Shown here piece by piece: positions 1-7,761 of a DNA stretch of 41,141 nucleotides. A program made the position numbers and the translations under genes. Origin of the DNA: Phycisphaerales bacterium (GTDB lineage Bacteria > Planctomycetota > Phycisphaerae > Phycisphaerales > SM1A02); contig JAKVBQ010000027.1 in assembly GCA_022447205.1 (NCBI GenBank), positions 1 to 41,141 of the forward strand, given 5' to 3'. Each line of letters opens with the position of its first letter. Within the stretch, counting starts at the first letter, position 1. Below the pieces are notes generated by a model, which ran no database searches, was not told where the DNA came from, and worked only from the letters and a program-made list of their open reading frames with translations.

Positions 1-1
1 C

Positions 2-142
2 TTCGGCGTGGACCGGATCCTTGACATGTGCCGAACGGTCGTCAACGTCTGGGGTGATTCCACCGCAGCGAAGATCATCACCCGGCTGGCACCGGACGAT
101 TCGATTCCGGATGTGAAGGCACCGGCTGCGACGGCTCAGTGA
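2..142 (+). CDS. Dicarboxylate:cation symporter, C-terminal 46 residues (5' end outside window)
   Basis: The reading frame enters from the left edge and stops at TGA 140-142. The residues MCRTVVNVWGDSTAAKII match the conserved end of the last membrane segment of DAACS-family Na+/H+-dicarboxylate/glutamate symporters (GltP/DctA type), where an Asp, an Arg-Thr pair and the NVxGD motif bind substrate amino group and cation. The short polar tail after it is usual. The protein would import C4-dicarboxylates or acidic amino acids at the inner membrane; the substrate cannot be told from this piece. Its stop lies inside the last codons of the opposite-strand trxB, a 7-bp tail-to-tail overlap. Confidence 0.8.
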   Translation, partial: FGVDRILDMCRTVVNVWGDSTAAKIITRLAPDDSIPDVKAPAATAQ

Positions 143-1116
143 ACGCCCTGGTCGGCGAGCCAGCGCTCGCAGTCGATCGCGGCCATGCAGCCCATCCCGG
201 CGGCGGTGACCGCCTGTCGATAGACGGAGTCCGCGACATCGCCGGCGGCGAAGACACCCTCGATGTTGGTGCGTGAATCACGACCCTCGAGACTGATGTA
301 GCCCGCGTCGTCGAACGCGACTCCCGAGCCGTCCAGGAAGCCGGTCGCCGGACTGTGACCGATCGCGATGAAGAGACCCTTGACCTCGAGCTTCGAGCGC
401 TCGCCGGTGACGGTGTCCTCGAGTTCGATCGCCTCGATCATCGTGTCCCCGATCACGTCGACGACCTGCTTGTTCCAGTGCACCTCGGTGTTCGGGGCTT
501 CAAGCACCCGATCGGCCATGGTCTGGGAGGCCCGGAACGAGTCACGACGGTGGATCACGTGGACGGTCGAGGCGAACTTGGTCAGGTAGCTGGCCTCCTC
601 CATTGCGGTATCCCCCCCGCCGACCACTGCCAGGGGCTGGTCCCGGAAGAGAGGCAGCGCGCCATCGCAGACCGCACAGGCGCTGACTCCGCCACCGGAG
701 GTCGCGAGACGCAGCTCGTTGTCGAGTCCGAGCCAGTTGGCGGTCGCGCCGGTCGCGAGGATCACGGATTCCGCCTTGACGGTCGAACCGTCATCGAGGT
801 TCAACGTGAAGGGACGCTGTGAGAAGTCGCAGGAGACGACGTCGCGGGAGAGAACCCTGGTCCCGAACCGTTCGGCCTGCTTCTGGAAGAGCTGCATCAT
901 CTCCGGCCCGGTCACGCCTTCGGGGAAGCCGGGATAGTTCTCGACCTCGGTGGTCAGCATCAGCTGTCCGCCGGGGAGCACCGGTGCGGGATTCTGCTTC
1001 GGCACGCCGATGCAGCAGAGCGGTTGGAGATCGGCGCGTGCGGCGTAGATGGCGGCAGTCCAGCCCGAGGGACCGGAACCGACGATCACGACCTTTTCAA
1101 CGTTGTCGCTGGACAT
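136..1116 (-). CDS. trxB: Thioredoxin reductase (NADPH, FAD)
   Basis: A 326-residue flavoprotein, the usual size for low-molecular-weight bacterial thioredoxin reductase, which passes electrons from NADPH through FAD to thioredoxin in the cytoplasm. The FAD motif GSGPSG is at 13-18, the redox-active pair is C147-A-V-C150 in front of DG, and a second glycine-rich NADPH motif (VVGGGDTAMEEA) follows at about 164-175. The FAD-closing motif GVFAAGDV lies near the C-terminus. The ATG at 1114-1116 was chosen because the family begins a few residues before the FAD motif; a longer open frame upstream adds about 100 low-complexity residues and is not believable. It lies 43 bp downstream of the exported protein gene on the same strand. 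Confidence 0.95.
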   Translation of the reverse strand: MSSDNVEKVVIVGSGPSGWTAAIYAARADLQPLCCIGVPKQNPAPVLPGGQLMLTTEVENYPGFPEGVTGPEMMQLFQKQAERFGTRVLSRDVVSCDFSQRPFTLNLDDGSTVKAESVILATGATANWLGLDNELRLATSGGGVSACAVCDGALPLFRDQPLAVVGGGDTAMEEASYLTKFASTVHVIHRRDSFRASQTMADRVLEAPNTEVHWNKQVVDVIGDTMIEAIELEDTVTGERSKLEVKGLFIAIGHSPATGFLDGSGVAFDDAGYISLEGRDSRTNIEGVFAAGDVADSVYRQAVTAAGMGCMAAIDCERWLADQGVH

Positions 1117-1159
1117 CTGTACTCCATGGTTGTGCGGAAGACCCGAGGCCTGCGCAGGA

Positions 1160-2629
1160 TCAGTCGAGCTTGCCCTCGTCACGTGCAAGCTGCCGGGTGG
1201 GCGGCCAGACGAGGAGGTCCCCGTTGCTGCCATCGACGGAGGAGATCGTCCCACCACCATCCGCGTGATCGGTGCCGATCGAGTAGAGCATGCAGCCGTC
1301 GGCGTCGATCCAGAGCTGCCCGTAGTCGGTCTCGATCGAACGCCGAGACCTGAGCTTCCGATAGACGAACCGACCGTAGCTCTTGTTGTACGGATCGAAG
1401 TCGAATCGCTTGACCGCGGACACGGCATAGATCGGGGCGAGGGACTTCGGCCATGCCTGCCCGAAGGTGCTGTAGTAACCGCAGAGCCCTGCGGAGAGGA
1501 TCGTGCCGTTGATGTTGGCGATCAGGCGATTCCTGGACTTGAACGCATCGTCGAGGTCCTTCGCGATCAGGACGATTGCGGCGAACCTGATCTCGTTGAG
1601 ACGAGACAGCTCGGTCGGCGTGTCCATCATCGAGTCGTACTGCCTCATCCGCCATCGGCGCCACCAGTCGTCGTAGACATCGGTGAGCTTCTCGAGCGAG
1701 GCGTCCTGCGAGGCGTGGACGGTGGAAAGCCGCTGCCAGCGACGCCGGGTCCCGAAACGAGTGAGCGGTTCATCCCGTGCCTGCAGGGAACCGAAGACCC
1801 GTGCGAACTTCTCGGCATCCGCCTGACCGGCGGCATCGAAGGTCTCGCGGATCATCGCCTCGGCGACGACCCGATCACCTTCGGGCATCTCGAGCCGCCT
1901 CATCCGCTGGTCATCGGTCGGCTTGAGGAACGGGTACTCCTTGATCCCGAGCTTCCGGTAGACGTCCGGGGAGATGGAGTCCCGATAGGTGTACATCGCA
2001 TCGCGCTGGATGGAGAGCGCGTCGGAAAGGGTGTCCATGAACCACACCTTCTCCTCGAGCATCTCCTGCTCGCATCCCTGGCGAAGGACGCGCAGGAAGG
2101 CCAGCCCGATGTCGAACGCCTTCTCGTGCTCGCCGGCCTCGAGGAGGCGATAGAACTCGGCGGTCGCCCAGCAGGCGATGGTGTCCATCGCGCCGTACAG
2201 GTACGGGTAGCTGACATCGCTCAAGTCACCATCTGATGCGATCAGGGTGACGACATCGTTGTCGCGCCAGTCAGAGGAGACCGCGGCTTCGCCGTAGGGC
2301 ATGCCGAGAATGAGGCTGCTCTGGGCCTCGAGCAGTGCCTCCCCCATCTGTTCGTTGGAGGCCGCCCAGCTCGCCACGGAATCCCATCCATCCATGCCGG
2401 GCCAGATCGTGGTCAGGTTGAAGTAGCTGCCGACCTCCATCGGGGGGTCGGTCAACTCGAGGTAGGCCCCGAAGAGCGTCGAGGCACTGCGAGATGACTC
2501 GGATGCCGTACCCTCGAACAGCCGATCGTTGAGCTTCCGTTCGAGCTCCGGAGCCTGGGCACAGGCCACCGAGACGAAGGACAGGGACAGTACCACCGAC
2601 GTGAGCGTGCGTTCGACCTGACCGAGCAT
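1160..2629 (-). CDS. Exported protein of unknown function, 489 aa
   Basis: I do not recognise a family. Residues 1-25 form a clear Sec signal peptide (hydrophobic stretch VVLSLSFVSVACAQA, likely cut after AQA), so the mature protein is periplasmic or outside the cell. The rest is soluble, acidic and mainly helical with many Trp, Tyr and Arg residues and no membrane segments. The last 60 residues carry a short beta-rich piece (YGQLWIDADGCMLYSIGTDH) that resembles the end of planctomycete exported proteins handling formatted data, but this is only an impression. The ATG at 2627-2629 is preceded by GGAGAG at good spacing. It probably shares a transcript with trxB 43 bp downstream, though no functional link is evident. 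Confidence 0.8.
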   Translation of the reverse strand: MLGQVERTLTSVVLSLSFVSVACAQAPELERKLNDRLFEGTASESSRSASTLFGAYLELTDPPMEVGSYFNLTTIWPGMDGWDSVASWAASNEQMGEALLEAQSSLILGMPYGEAAVSSDWRDNDVVTLIASDGDLSDVSYPYLYGAMDTIACWATAEFYRLLEAGEHEKAFDIGLAFLRVLRQGCEQEMLEEKVWFMDTLSDALSIQRDAMYTYRDSISPDVYRKLGIKEYPFLKPTDDQRMRRLEMPEGDRVVAEAMIRETFDAAGQADAEKFARVFGSLQARDEPLTRFGTRRRWQRLSTVHASQDASLEKLTDVYDDWWRRWRMRQYDSMMDTPTELSRLNEIRFAAIVLIAKDLDDAFKSRNRLIANINGTILSAGLCGYYSTFGQAWPKSLAPIYAVSAVKRFDFDPYNKSYGRFVYRKLRSRRSIETDYGQLWIDADGCMLYSIGTDHADGGGTISSVDGSNGDLLVWPPTRQLARDEGKLD

Positions 2630-2721
2630 GCTTCTCTCCGCTAAGGCGATTCAGATCCACCCGGCCGTTCCCCACGGCTGGGGCTTCCGGGCGTCAGAAG
2701 AGCGAATCCTATCAGGGATCA

Positions 2722-2744
2722 GGGGTTCCGGCACGAAGAACCCC
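2722..2744. other. Small hairpin in the divergent upstream region
   Basis: GGGGTTC at 2722-2728 can pair with GAACCCC at 2738-2744 across a 9-base loop. It sits between the divergent starts of the exported protein gene (2629) and ald (2829). No T-run follows on either strand, so it is not an obvious terminator. It lies about 22 bp upstream of the proposed ald -10 element. Confidence 0.35.
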
Positions 2745-2765
2745 CCTCGGAATACGGGGTGGCGA

Positions 2766-2771
2766 TACACT
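2766..2771 (+). promoter_or_regulatory. Possible -10 element for ald
   Basis: TACACT matches 4 of 6 positions of TATAAT and would start transcription near 2778, giving a leader of about 50 nt. No good -35 hexamer is visible 16-18 bp upstream, so this is a weak call. Confidence 0.35.
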
Positions 2772-2782
2772 ATGGAGCCCCA

Positions 2783-2828
2783 GAGGCCCTGTGAACGGGG
2801 CCTCCAGCCAGTCCCTCAGGAGGCGAAC
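2783..2828 (+). promoter_or_regulatory. ald leader with two mutually exclusive hairpins covering the Shine-Dalgarno
   Basis: Hairpin P1 pairs GAGGCCC (2783-2789) with GGGCCTC (2798-2804), 7 perfect base pairs with an 8-base loop. Hairpin P2 pairs GCCTCC (2800-2805) with GGAGGC (2819-2824), 6 perfect base pairs with a 13-base loop, and buries the Shine-Dalgarno AGGAGG (2818-2823) of ald. The two share bases 2800-2804, so only one can form at a time. This is the layout of a translational switch. Whether it works in the cell is inference; GC-rich leaders form such stems by chance fairly often. Confidence 0.45.
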
Positions 2829-3950
2829 ATGCTGATCGGCGTTCCAACCGAAGTCAAGACAGACGAGCATCGGGTCGGCATGCGACCGGTCGGTGCGGAA
2901 GTCCTCGTGAAGGACGGACACCAGGTCATCGTCCAATCCGGCTGCGGCATCGGCAGCGGCTTCCCCGATGAAGCCTACGTCGCCGCAGGCGCGCAGGTCG
3001 TTGCGGAAGCTTCGGAGATCTGGGAACGCGCGGACATGGTGGTGAAGGTCAAGGAACCCCAGCCGGCGGAGATCGCACAGATCCGGAATGGACAGTACGT
3101 CTTCACCTACTTCCACTTCGCGGCGGACAAGGAACTCACCACCGGCTGCATGGAACGTGGCTGCTGGGCGATCGCCTACGAGACGCTGACCGACGACCAG
3201 GGCGGGCTGCCATTGCTCACCCCGATGTCGGAAGTCGCCGGCAAGCTGTCGGTGCAGGAAGGTGCGAAGTACCTCGAACGACCATTCGGAGGACGCGGTG
3301 TCCTGCTCGGTGGCGTCCCCGGCGTCGAACCGGGACATGTCTTGATCCTCGGCGGTGGCGTGGTCGGCACCTGTGCCGCCTGGATGGCTGCGGGCCTCGG
3401 CGCGGAAGTCGTCATGCTCGACATCAATGTCGAGCGCCTGCGTCGTCTCGACGAGATGATGCCCGCGAACGTCCGGACGATCTACTCCGATCCGGAAGCG
3501 ATCCGCGAACGACTCGCCTGGGCGGACCTCGTGATCGGTGCGGTCCTCGTCCCGGCCGCCAAGGCACCCAACCTGGTCAGCCGTTCGGATCTCGCCTTCA
3601 TGCGACCCGCATCGGTCGTCGTCGACGTCGCCATCGACCAGGGCGGCTGCTTCGAGACCGCAAGGGCGACCACCCATCGCGACCCGATCTACGACGTCGA
3701 CGGGATCGTCCACTACTGCGTGGCCAACATGCCAGGTGCGGTCTCCAGGACCTCGACGATCGCCCTCACCAACGTGACCCTGCCCTGGGCGCGGAAGATC
3801 GCCGCCATGGGCCCGGAAGCCCTTGCCGCGAACGACCCGCATTTCGCCAACGCGATCAACATCGCGGGAGGCCGGCTGGTGAACGCCCCGGTCGCGGAAG
3901 CGCACGGACTCTCCTGCGACTCACTCGACTCCCTCCTCGTCAACGCCTGA
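2829..3950 (+). CDS. ald: Alanine dehydrogenase (NAD+)
   Basis: A 373-residue protein with the full length and residues of bacterial alanine dehydrogenase, which interconverts L-alanine and pyruvate plus ammonium with NAD(H). R15, K75 and H96 fall at exactly the positions numbered for substrate binding and catalysis in the well-studied mycobacterial enzyme. The Rossmann motif [10 protein letters not shown] (about 175-184) binds NAD. The ATG at 2829 has a near-perfect AGGAGG five bases upstream; a longer open frame from 2628 lacks these signs. purD follows 12 bp downstream, so the two are probably cotranscribed. The Shine-Dalgarno can be trapped in a hairpin, suggesting translational control. 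Confidence 0.95.
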   Translation: MLIGVPTEVKTDEHRVGMRPVGAEVLVKDGHQVIVQSGCGIGSGFPDEAYVAAGAQVVAEASEIWERADMVVKVKEPQPAEIAQIRNGQYVFTYFHFAADKELTTGCMERGCWAIAYETLTDDQGGLPLLTPMSEVAGKLSVQEGAKYLERPFGGRGVLLGGVPGVEPGHVLILGGGVVGTCAAWMAAGLGAEVVMLDINVERLRRLDEMMPANVRTIYSDPEAIRERLAWADLVIGAVLVPAAKAPNLVSRSDLAFMRPASVVVDVAIDQGGCFETARATTHRDPIYDVDGIVHYCVANMPGAVSRTSTIALTNVTLPWARKIAAMGPEALAANDPHFANAINIAGGRLVNAPVAEAHGLSCDSLDSLLVNA

Positions 3951-3962
3951 CCGGATCAACGC

Positions 3963-5297
3963 ATGCCGAAGTCCTCATCCAGACCACTGCCCGAGAAGGC
4001 GAACGTGCTCCTGGTCGGAACCGGGGGGCGTGAACACGCCCTCGCCTGGAAGCTCAGGCAGTCGACGCATCTCGGCACGCTGTGGGTGGAAGAGAGCGCC
4101 AATGCGGGCCTCCTCGATCTGGGACGCCCCTGTCCCGAGCACATCGGTGCGACCCTCGATACCAACCAGAAGTTCCGGCTGAAGAAGTTCTGCGACGAGG
4201 AGTCGATCGACCTGGTGGTGATCGGGCCGGAAGCCCCGCTCGCAGAAGGGCTCGCCGATCTCCTGTCGAGCGAACGAACCCTGGTCTTCGGACCGACCGC
4301 AGCGGGCGCGAAGCTCGAAGCGGACAAGGCCTACGCCAAGCAGATCATGCGCTCCGCCGCGATCCCCACCGCGGAGGGTCGGGTCTTCACCGACCATGAA
4401 TCCGCGGTGCACTACCTCGAGCAGCGCCAGGAACCCTGCGTGGTCAAGGCATCGGGACTCGCGGCCGGCAAGGGCGTGGTGGTCTGCTCCGACCGGGAGG
4501 AGGCGCTGGCCGCGGTCGAGATGATCATGACCGACAAGGCCTTCGGCGAGGCCGGCGACTCGGTGGTCATCGAGGAGCGACTGGAAGGCCAGGAGATGAG
4601 CGTGCTCGCGCTCGTCGACGGACACACCATCTGGATCCTCGATCCCTGCCAGGACCACAAGCAAGTGGGCGAAGGCGACACCGGTCCCAACACCGGCGGC
4701 ATGGGCGCCTACTGCCCGACCCCCCTCGCCACCGAGCAGATGATGGAGAAGGTCCAGCGGGACATCCTGGTCCCGGTGGTCGATGCACTCCGGCGCGACG
4801 GCGTCGAGTTCCGCGGCGTGCTCTATGCGGGGCTGATGCTGACCCCCGCCGGTCCCAAGGTGCTCGAATTCAACGTCCGCTTCGGGGACCCGGAATGCCA
4901 GCCGCTGATGATGCGCCTCGAGGGGGACCTCCTCGAGATCCTCTGGCGCACCGCGGCGGGCACCCTCGACGAGGCATCCTTCAGCTTCAAGCCGAAGACC
5001 GCATGCACGGTGGTGATGTGCGCCGAGGGGTACCCCGGCAGCTACCACAAGGGCATGACGATCAGCGGCATGGAGGCGGCGGCCGCCCTCGAGGATGTGG
5101 TGGTCTTCCAGGCGGGGACACGCCTCGGACCAGACGGCACGGTCACCAGCAACGGCGGACGCGTGCTCGGGGTGACCGCCCTCGCCGATGACCTGAGAGC
5201 TGCACGAGATCGAGCCAACGAGGCATGCGGGCTGATCGAATTCGATGGCGCGTTCTTCCGACATGACATCGGTGAACGCGTTCTGGCCCCCGCGTGA
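3963..5297 (+). CDS. purD: Phosphoribosylamine-glycine ligase (GAR synthetase)
   Basis: A 444-residue ATP-grasp enzyme, slightly longer than the usual 420-430 because of about 12 extra N-terminal residues before VLLVGTGGREHALAWKL. It joins glycine to phosphoribosylamine with ATP in the second step of de novo purine synthesis. The N-terminal glycine-rich loop GTGGREHA, the ATP-grasp segment CVVKASGLAAGKGVVVC, the signature NTGGMGAYCP and the metal-binding RFGDPECQ are all present in order. The ATG at 3963 lies 12 bp after ald and has no strong Shine-Dalgarno. A Met or Val start further in is possible but would trim only the variable tail. Confidence 0.95.
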   Translation: MPKSSSRPLPEKANVLLVGTGGREHALAWKLRQSTHLGTLWVEESANAGLLDLGRPCPEHIGATLDTNQKFRLKKFCDEESIDLVVIGPEAPLAEGLADLLSSERTLVFGPTAAGAKLEADKAYAKQIMRSAAIPTAEGRVFTDHESAVHYLEQRQEPCVVKASGLAAGKGVVVCSDREEALAAVEMIMTDKAFGEAGDSVVIEERLEGQEMSVLALVDGHTIWILDPCQDHKQVGEGDTGPNTGGMGAYCPTPLATEQMMEKVQRDILVPVVDALRRDGVEFRGVLYAGLMLTPAGPKVLEFNVRFGDPECQPLMMRLEGDLLEILWRTAAGTLDEASFSFKPKTACTVVMCAEGYPGSYHKGMTISGMEAAAALEDVVVFQAGTRLGPDGTVTSNGGRVLGVTALADDLRAARDRANEACGLIEFDGAFFRHDIGERVLAPA

Positions 5298-5307
5298 GAA
5301 CCACAGG

Positions 5308-5751
5308 ATGACGATCGCCGACAGCACCCGCACTTCGACCCGCAGCAGTGAAACGCCGCCTTCATTCATGTTGTCCTGGCGAGGCGCCGGTCGAAAGCCG
5401 GGCGCGACACTCGATCCGACGGACCTCAGGCCCGAGGGTCCGTTCAGCTTCGTCGTCCGGGTCGATCCGGGCGAGCTCGCGGACACCGGCGTGCTCACCG
5501 GCTGGTTCCAGACCGAAGAGACGCGAACCGAGGTCATCCCGGCCACCCACGTGGACATCACCAGGGTGCAGGAACAGGGCTGGACCCATCTCGAGATCAG
5601 GGGCGAGGAGGCATGCCGTTGCGCCCTTTCGCTGCACGATGGCGCATTGCGCTACGTCACGACCGACCTGACGAAACAGGCGGGCCTGCCGGGTGGCAGC
5701 TACGACGCCCCCGGGTTCGAGGAGCTCACGACGGACGAGCCTCCGGCCTGA
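5308..5751 (+). CDS. Small protein of unknown function, 147 aa
   Basis: I do not recognise it. The ATG at 5308 begins 10 bp after the purD stop, so it is probably the last gene of the ald-purD transcript. The first 20 residues are Ser/Thr-rich and may be unstructured; a Met at residue 21 is an alternative start. The middle (PEGPFSFVVRVDPGELADTG, then TGWFQTEETRTEVIPATHV) has alternating hydrophobic residues typical of a beta-sandwich. There is no signal peptide or membrane segment. Third-position GC matches the neighbours, which supports it being a real gene. Confidence 0.6.
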   Translation: MTIADSTRTSTRSSETPPSFMLSWRGAGRKPGATLDPTDLRPEGPFSFVVRVDPGELADTGVLTGWFQTEETRTEVIPATHVDITRVQEQGWTHLEIRGEEACRCALSLHDGALRYVTTDLTKQAGLPGGSYDAPGFEELTTDEPPA

Positions 5752-5894
5752 CCCCGGCCGAATCCACCGCAACGCGGATATCGGGCCCTCCCGAAACGAA
5801 CCGCCCTTTCGACCCCGACCTCGAGTCCGGGTGGGAACAAGGCGGGTTTTTGATGATCGAGGAGCCGCCCCTCGGACATGATGCCGAAGCGTGC

Positions 5895-5900
5895 TACACT
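5895..5900 (+). promoter_or_regulatory. Possible -10 element for tRNA-Ser
   Basis: TACACT lies 20 bp before the first base of the mature tRNA, a sensible distance for a short 5' leader removed by RNase P. The -35 region at the right spacing is poor. Confidence 0.35.
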
Positions 5901-5920
5901 CTCCCTCCGGCATGAAGCAG

Positions 5921-6010
5921 GGACAGGTGGCCGAGCGGCTGAAGGCACCGGTTTGCTAAACCGGCGTATCGGTTATACCGGTACCGCGGGTTCGAATCCC
6001 GCCCTGTCCG
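5921..6010 (+). tRNA. tRNA-Ser, anticodon GCU
   Basis: The acceptor stem pairs GGACAGG (5921-5927) with CCTGTCC (6003-6009), followed by discriminator G6010. The anticodon stem CCGGT/ACCGG (5948-5952 and 5960-5964) encloses loop TTGCTAA with anticodon GCT at 5955-5957, reading AGC/AGU serine codons. A long variable arm (about 5965-5983) makes it a class II tRNA, as expected for serine. The T arm GCGGGTTCGAATCCCGC is perfect. No 3' CCA is encoded: the genome continues TTTC. Confidence 0.97.
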
Positions 6011-6017
6011 TTTCAAC

Positions 6018-6048
6018 GACCCCCGCTCTCCAAGGGCGGGGGTCTTCT
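6018..6048 (+). terminator. Intrinsic terminator after tRNA-Ser
   Basis: GACCCCCGC (6018-6026) pairs perfectly with GCGGGGGTC (6036-6044), a 9-bp GC-rich stem with a 9-base loop, followed by the short pyrimidine run TTCT. The T-tract is weak but the placement, 8 bases after the tRNA, fits. Confidence 0.7.
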
Positions 6049-6114
6049 CATGCAGGTGACAGCGACAGATGGTCGCACCCTGAGTGCACGAGCCAACCCG
6101 GTCATCAAATGACG

Positions 6115-6444
6115 TCAGCCGTTGCGAGCGGTCTCGGCAAGCTGGTCGAGGCGTTCGATCGCCTGCTGGCAGGACTCGATCGCCTCATCGAGGGCACTTC
6201 GACCCTTGACCACCTCGATCGGATCATCGAGACCGAACTCCGCCAGCCTGGATTCGACCCTGGAGCGGTCCACCTTGAGCGTGACGAGGAGCTGCCGGGC
6301 CTCGGCGAGGAGTGCCTCGGCGTTCTCCGGGCTCGCCTTGTCGCTGCGGGCCTGCAGGTCGGAACCCGTCAGCCGGAGCCATGGCATGGTTTCCACGATC
6401 GGCTTCGGCGAGCTCGAACTGGCTTTGCTGGTCGGTGCATCCAT
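6115..6444 (-). CDS. Small helical protein of unknown function, 109 aa
   Basis: The first ATG in frame (6442-6444) begins MDAPTSKASSSS; an upstream TTG would add 12 residues. After a Ser/Pro-rich head, residues 40-109 are strongly helical with heptad-like spacing (NAEALLAEARQLLVTLKVDR, then ALDEAIESCQQAIERLDQLA), so a coiled coil or helical bundle is likely. There is no signal peptide or membrane segment. It is the size of exonuclease VII small subunits but lacks their characteristic N-terminal motif, so I do not assign that name. The 154 bp upstream, back to the end of the DUF368 gene, holds nothing I can interpret. Confidence 0.6.
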   Translation of the reverse strand: MDAPTSKASSSSPKPIVETMPWLRLTGSDLQARSDKASPENAEALLAEARQLLVTLKVDRSRVESRLAEFGLDDPIEVVKGRSALDEAIESCQQAIERLDQLAETARNG

Positions 6445-6598
6445 GGGTGAAATCTTCCCAGACAATCGAGAAACGGGCAAGGCAGGAGCAGGCTTCGGGC
6501 ACTGATCCCCAAATCACCCCGGAATCCAGGGTTCGCAAGGATCCCCCCTGAGCACCCCGGGCAGCGGTTTTCTGGGACCGCACACTGTCGAGGTCGGC

Positions 6599-7651
6599 TC
6601 ATACCCCTTCAGCGCTTGAGGAACGGCTCCCCGCCCGGACCTCCTCATCATCGCCACCGAGCAGGCCGATAGCCCCGGAAACGACCGCACCCAGGAGAAT
6701 CAGGGCACACGCACCGCCGAACTGCGCACTGGTCGGGGTGAAGCCCACCGTCGGCCAGTACTTGGTCTTGACCGCTTCGGCTTCCTCGATGGAGTTGATC
6801 GTGACGCCCCTGACGACCGATCCGACCTCGGGGGGGACCGGCGTCTTGAACGGCCAGAGACCGAAGAGTGCACCAACCAGCAGGCCGAGGAGCACGCCGA
6901 GGGTGAGGGAGCGGAACCTCGCAAGCAACCAGCGAACGACCAGCCCGACCAGGGCGATGCCGAGCAGCACACCGAGGGCGACGGGGACGATGACTTCGAG
7001 TGGACCTCCGAGATCCCCGAACACACGACTGGACAGCACGCTGCGCAGTTCATCGATCGCGGTCAGGACGATGACGTACTGCCCGAGGATCAGGAGCACG
7101 TAACTGCCGGAGAGTCCCGGCAGGAGCATCGCACCGCCTGCGGCAAGGCCCGCGACGAACAGCATCAGGATGCTCGAGGAACCGGCGGCATCGACCGCAC
7201 CGGAGCCACCGAAGGCGAGCATCGCCATCAGCGCGATCCCGACCAGGCAGCCGAGCATGATCATCGGCGTCGGCCGACCGGTGGAACGAAGCAGCACCGG
7301 GATCCCACCGAGCGTCAGCCCGATGAAGAGACTGAACGCGATCCAGCGATGCTCGAGGACGAAGCGACCGGCGAACCCGGACAAGGCGACGATGGCGAGC
7401 ACGGCAGGCAGGACGACCAGCGCGAGGACGAACCCGCTTCGCAGCAGTGATCGGAAGGAGGCCAGGTTCGCGATCGACTCGATCATGAGTCGGTAGATGC
7501 CCACCGCGAGGAGCATCGTGCCCCCGGAGATCCCGGGAACCAGGTTCGCGAGACCCATCAGGATCCCCCCGAAGATGCACCGGAGGGCGGCGAGTCCGGA
7601 GAGTGCCGCTCCGGTCCCGTGATCGTCATGTCCTGGAGTACCTGATGGCAT
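6599..7651 (-). CDS. DUF368 integral membrane protein, likely polyprenyl-phosphate transporter
   Basis: A 350-residue multi-spanning membrane protein with the DUF368 hallmark GILMGLANLVPGISGGTM near the N-terminus and a second copy of the pattern (GGAMLLPGLSGSYVLLILGQ) about 140 residues later. This gives the inverted two-repeat architecture of the family. Members (PopT-type) have been shown to return undecaprenyl phosphate across the membrane for reuse in wall and glycan synthesis; that role is inferred here from family. The ATG at 7649-7651 has AGGAAGGG about 15 bases upstream and leaves a short cytoplasmic head; an ATG at 7709-7711 is possible but has no ribosome binding site. It is divergent from galE, another envelope-sugar gene. 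Confidence 0.85.
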   Translation of the reverse strand: MPSGTPGHDDHGTGAALSGLAALRCIFGGILMGLANLVPGISGGTMLLAVGIYRLMIESIANLASFRSLLRSGFVLALVVLPAVLAIVALSGFAGRFVLEHRWIAFSLFIGLTLGGIPVLLRSTGRPTPMIMLGCLVGIALMAMLAFGGSGAVDAAGSSSILMLFVAGLAAGGAMLLPGLSGSYVLLILGQYVIVLTAIDELRSVLSSRVFGDLGGPLEVIVPVALGVLLGIALVGLVVRWLLARFRSLTLGVLLGLLVGALFGLWPFKTPVPPEVGSVVRGVTINSIEEAEAVKTKYWPTVGFTPTSAQFGGACALILLGAVVSGAIGLLGGDDEEVRAGSRSSSAEGV

Positions 7652-7761
7652 GTCGTGGGGCCGTCCCTTCCTGAATCCGCACGCCCCGGCCTGAAGCTCG
7701 ATAGGCTTCATGAACGAGAAGACGCGCACTCCGTCTCCATCGGAAAGGCAGGCCCGGTCAC

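Noticed and set aside
136-1428. Longer version of trxB with about 104 extra N-terminal residues
   Set aside because: The extension is Ser/Thr/Arg-rich, overlaps the neighbouring gene and precedes a normal family start.
6115-6480. Exonuclease VII small subunit (xseB)
   Set aside because: Size and helicity fit, but the conserved N-terminal xseB motif is missing.
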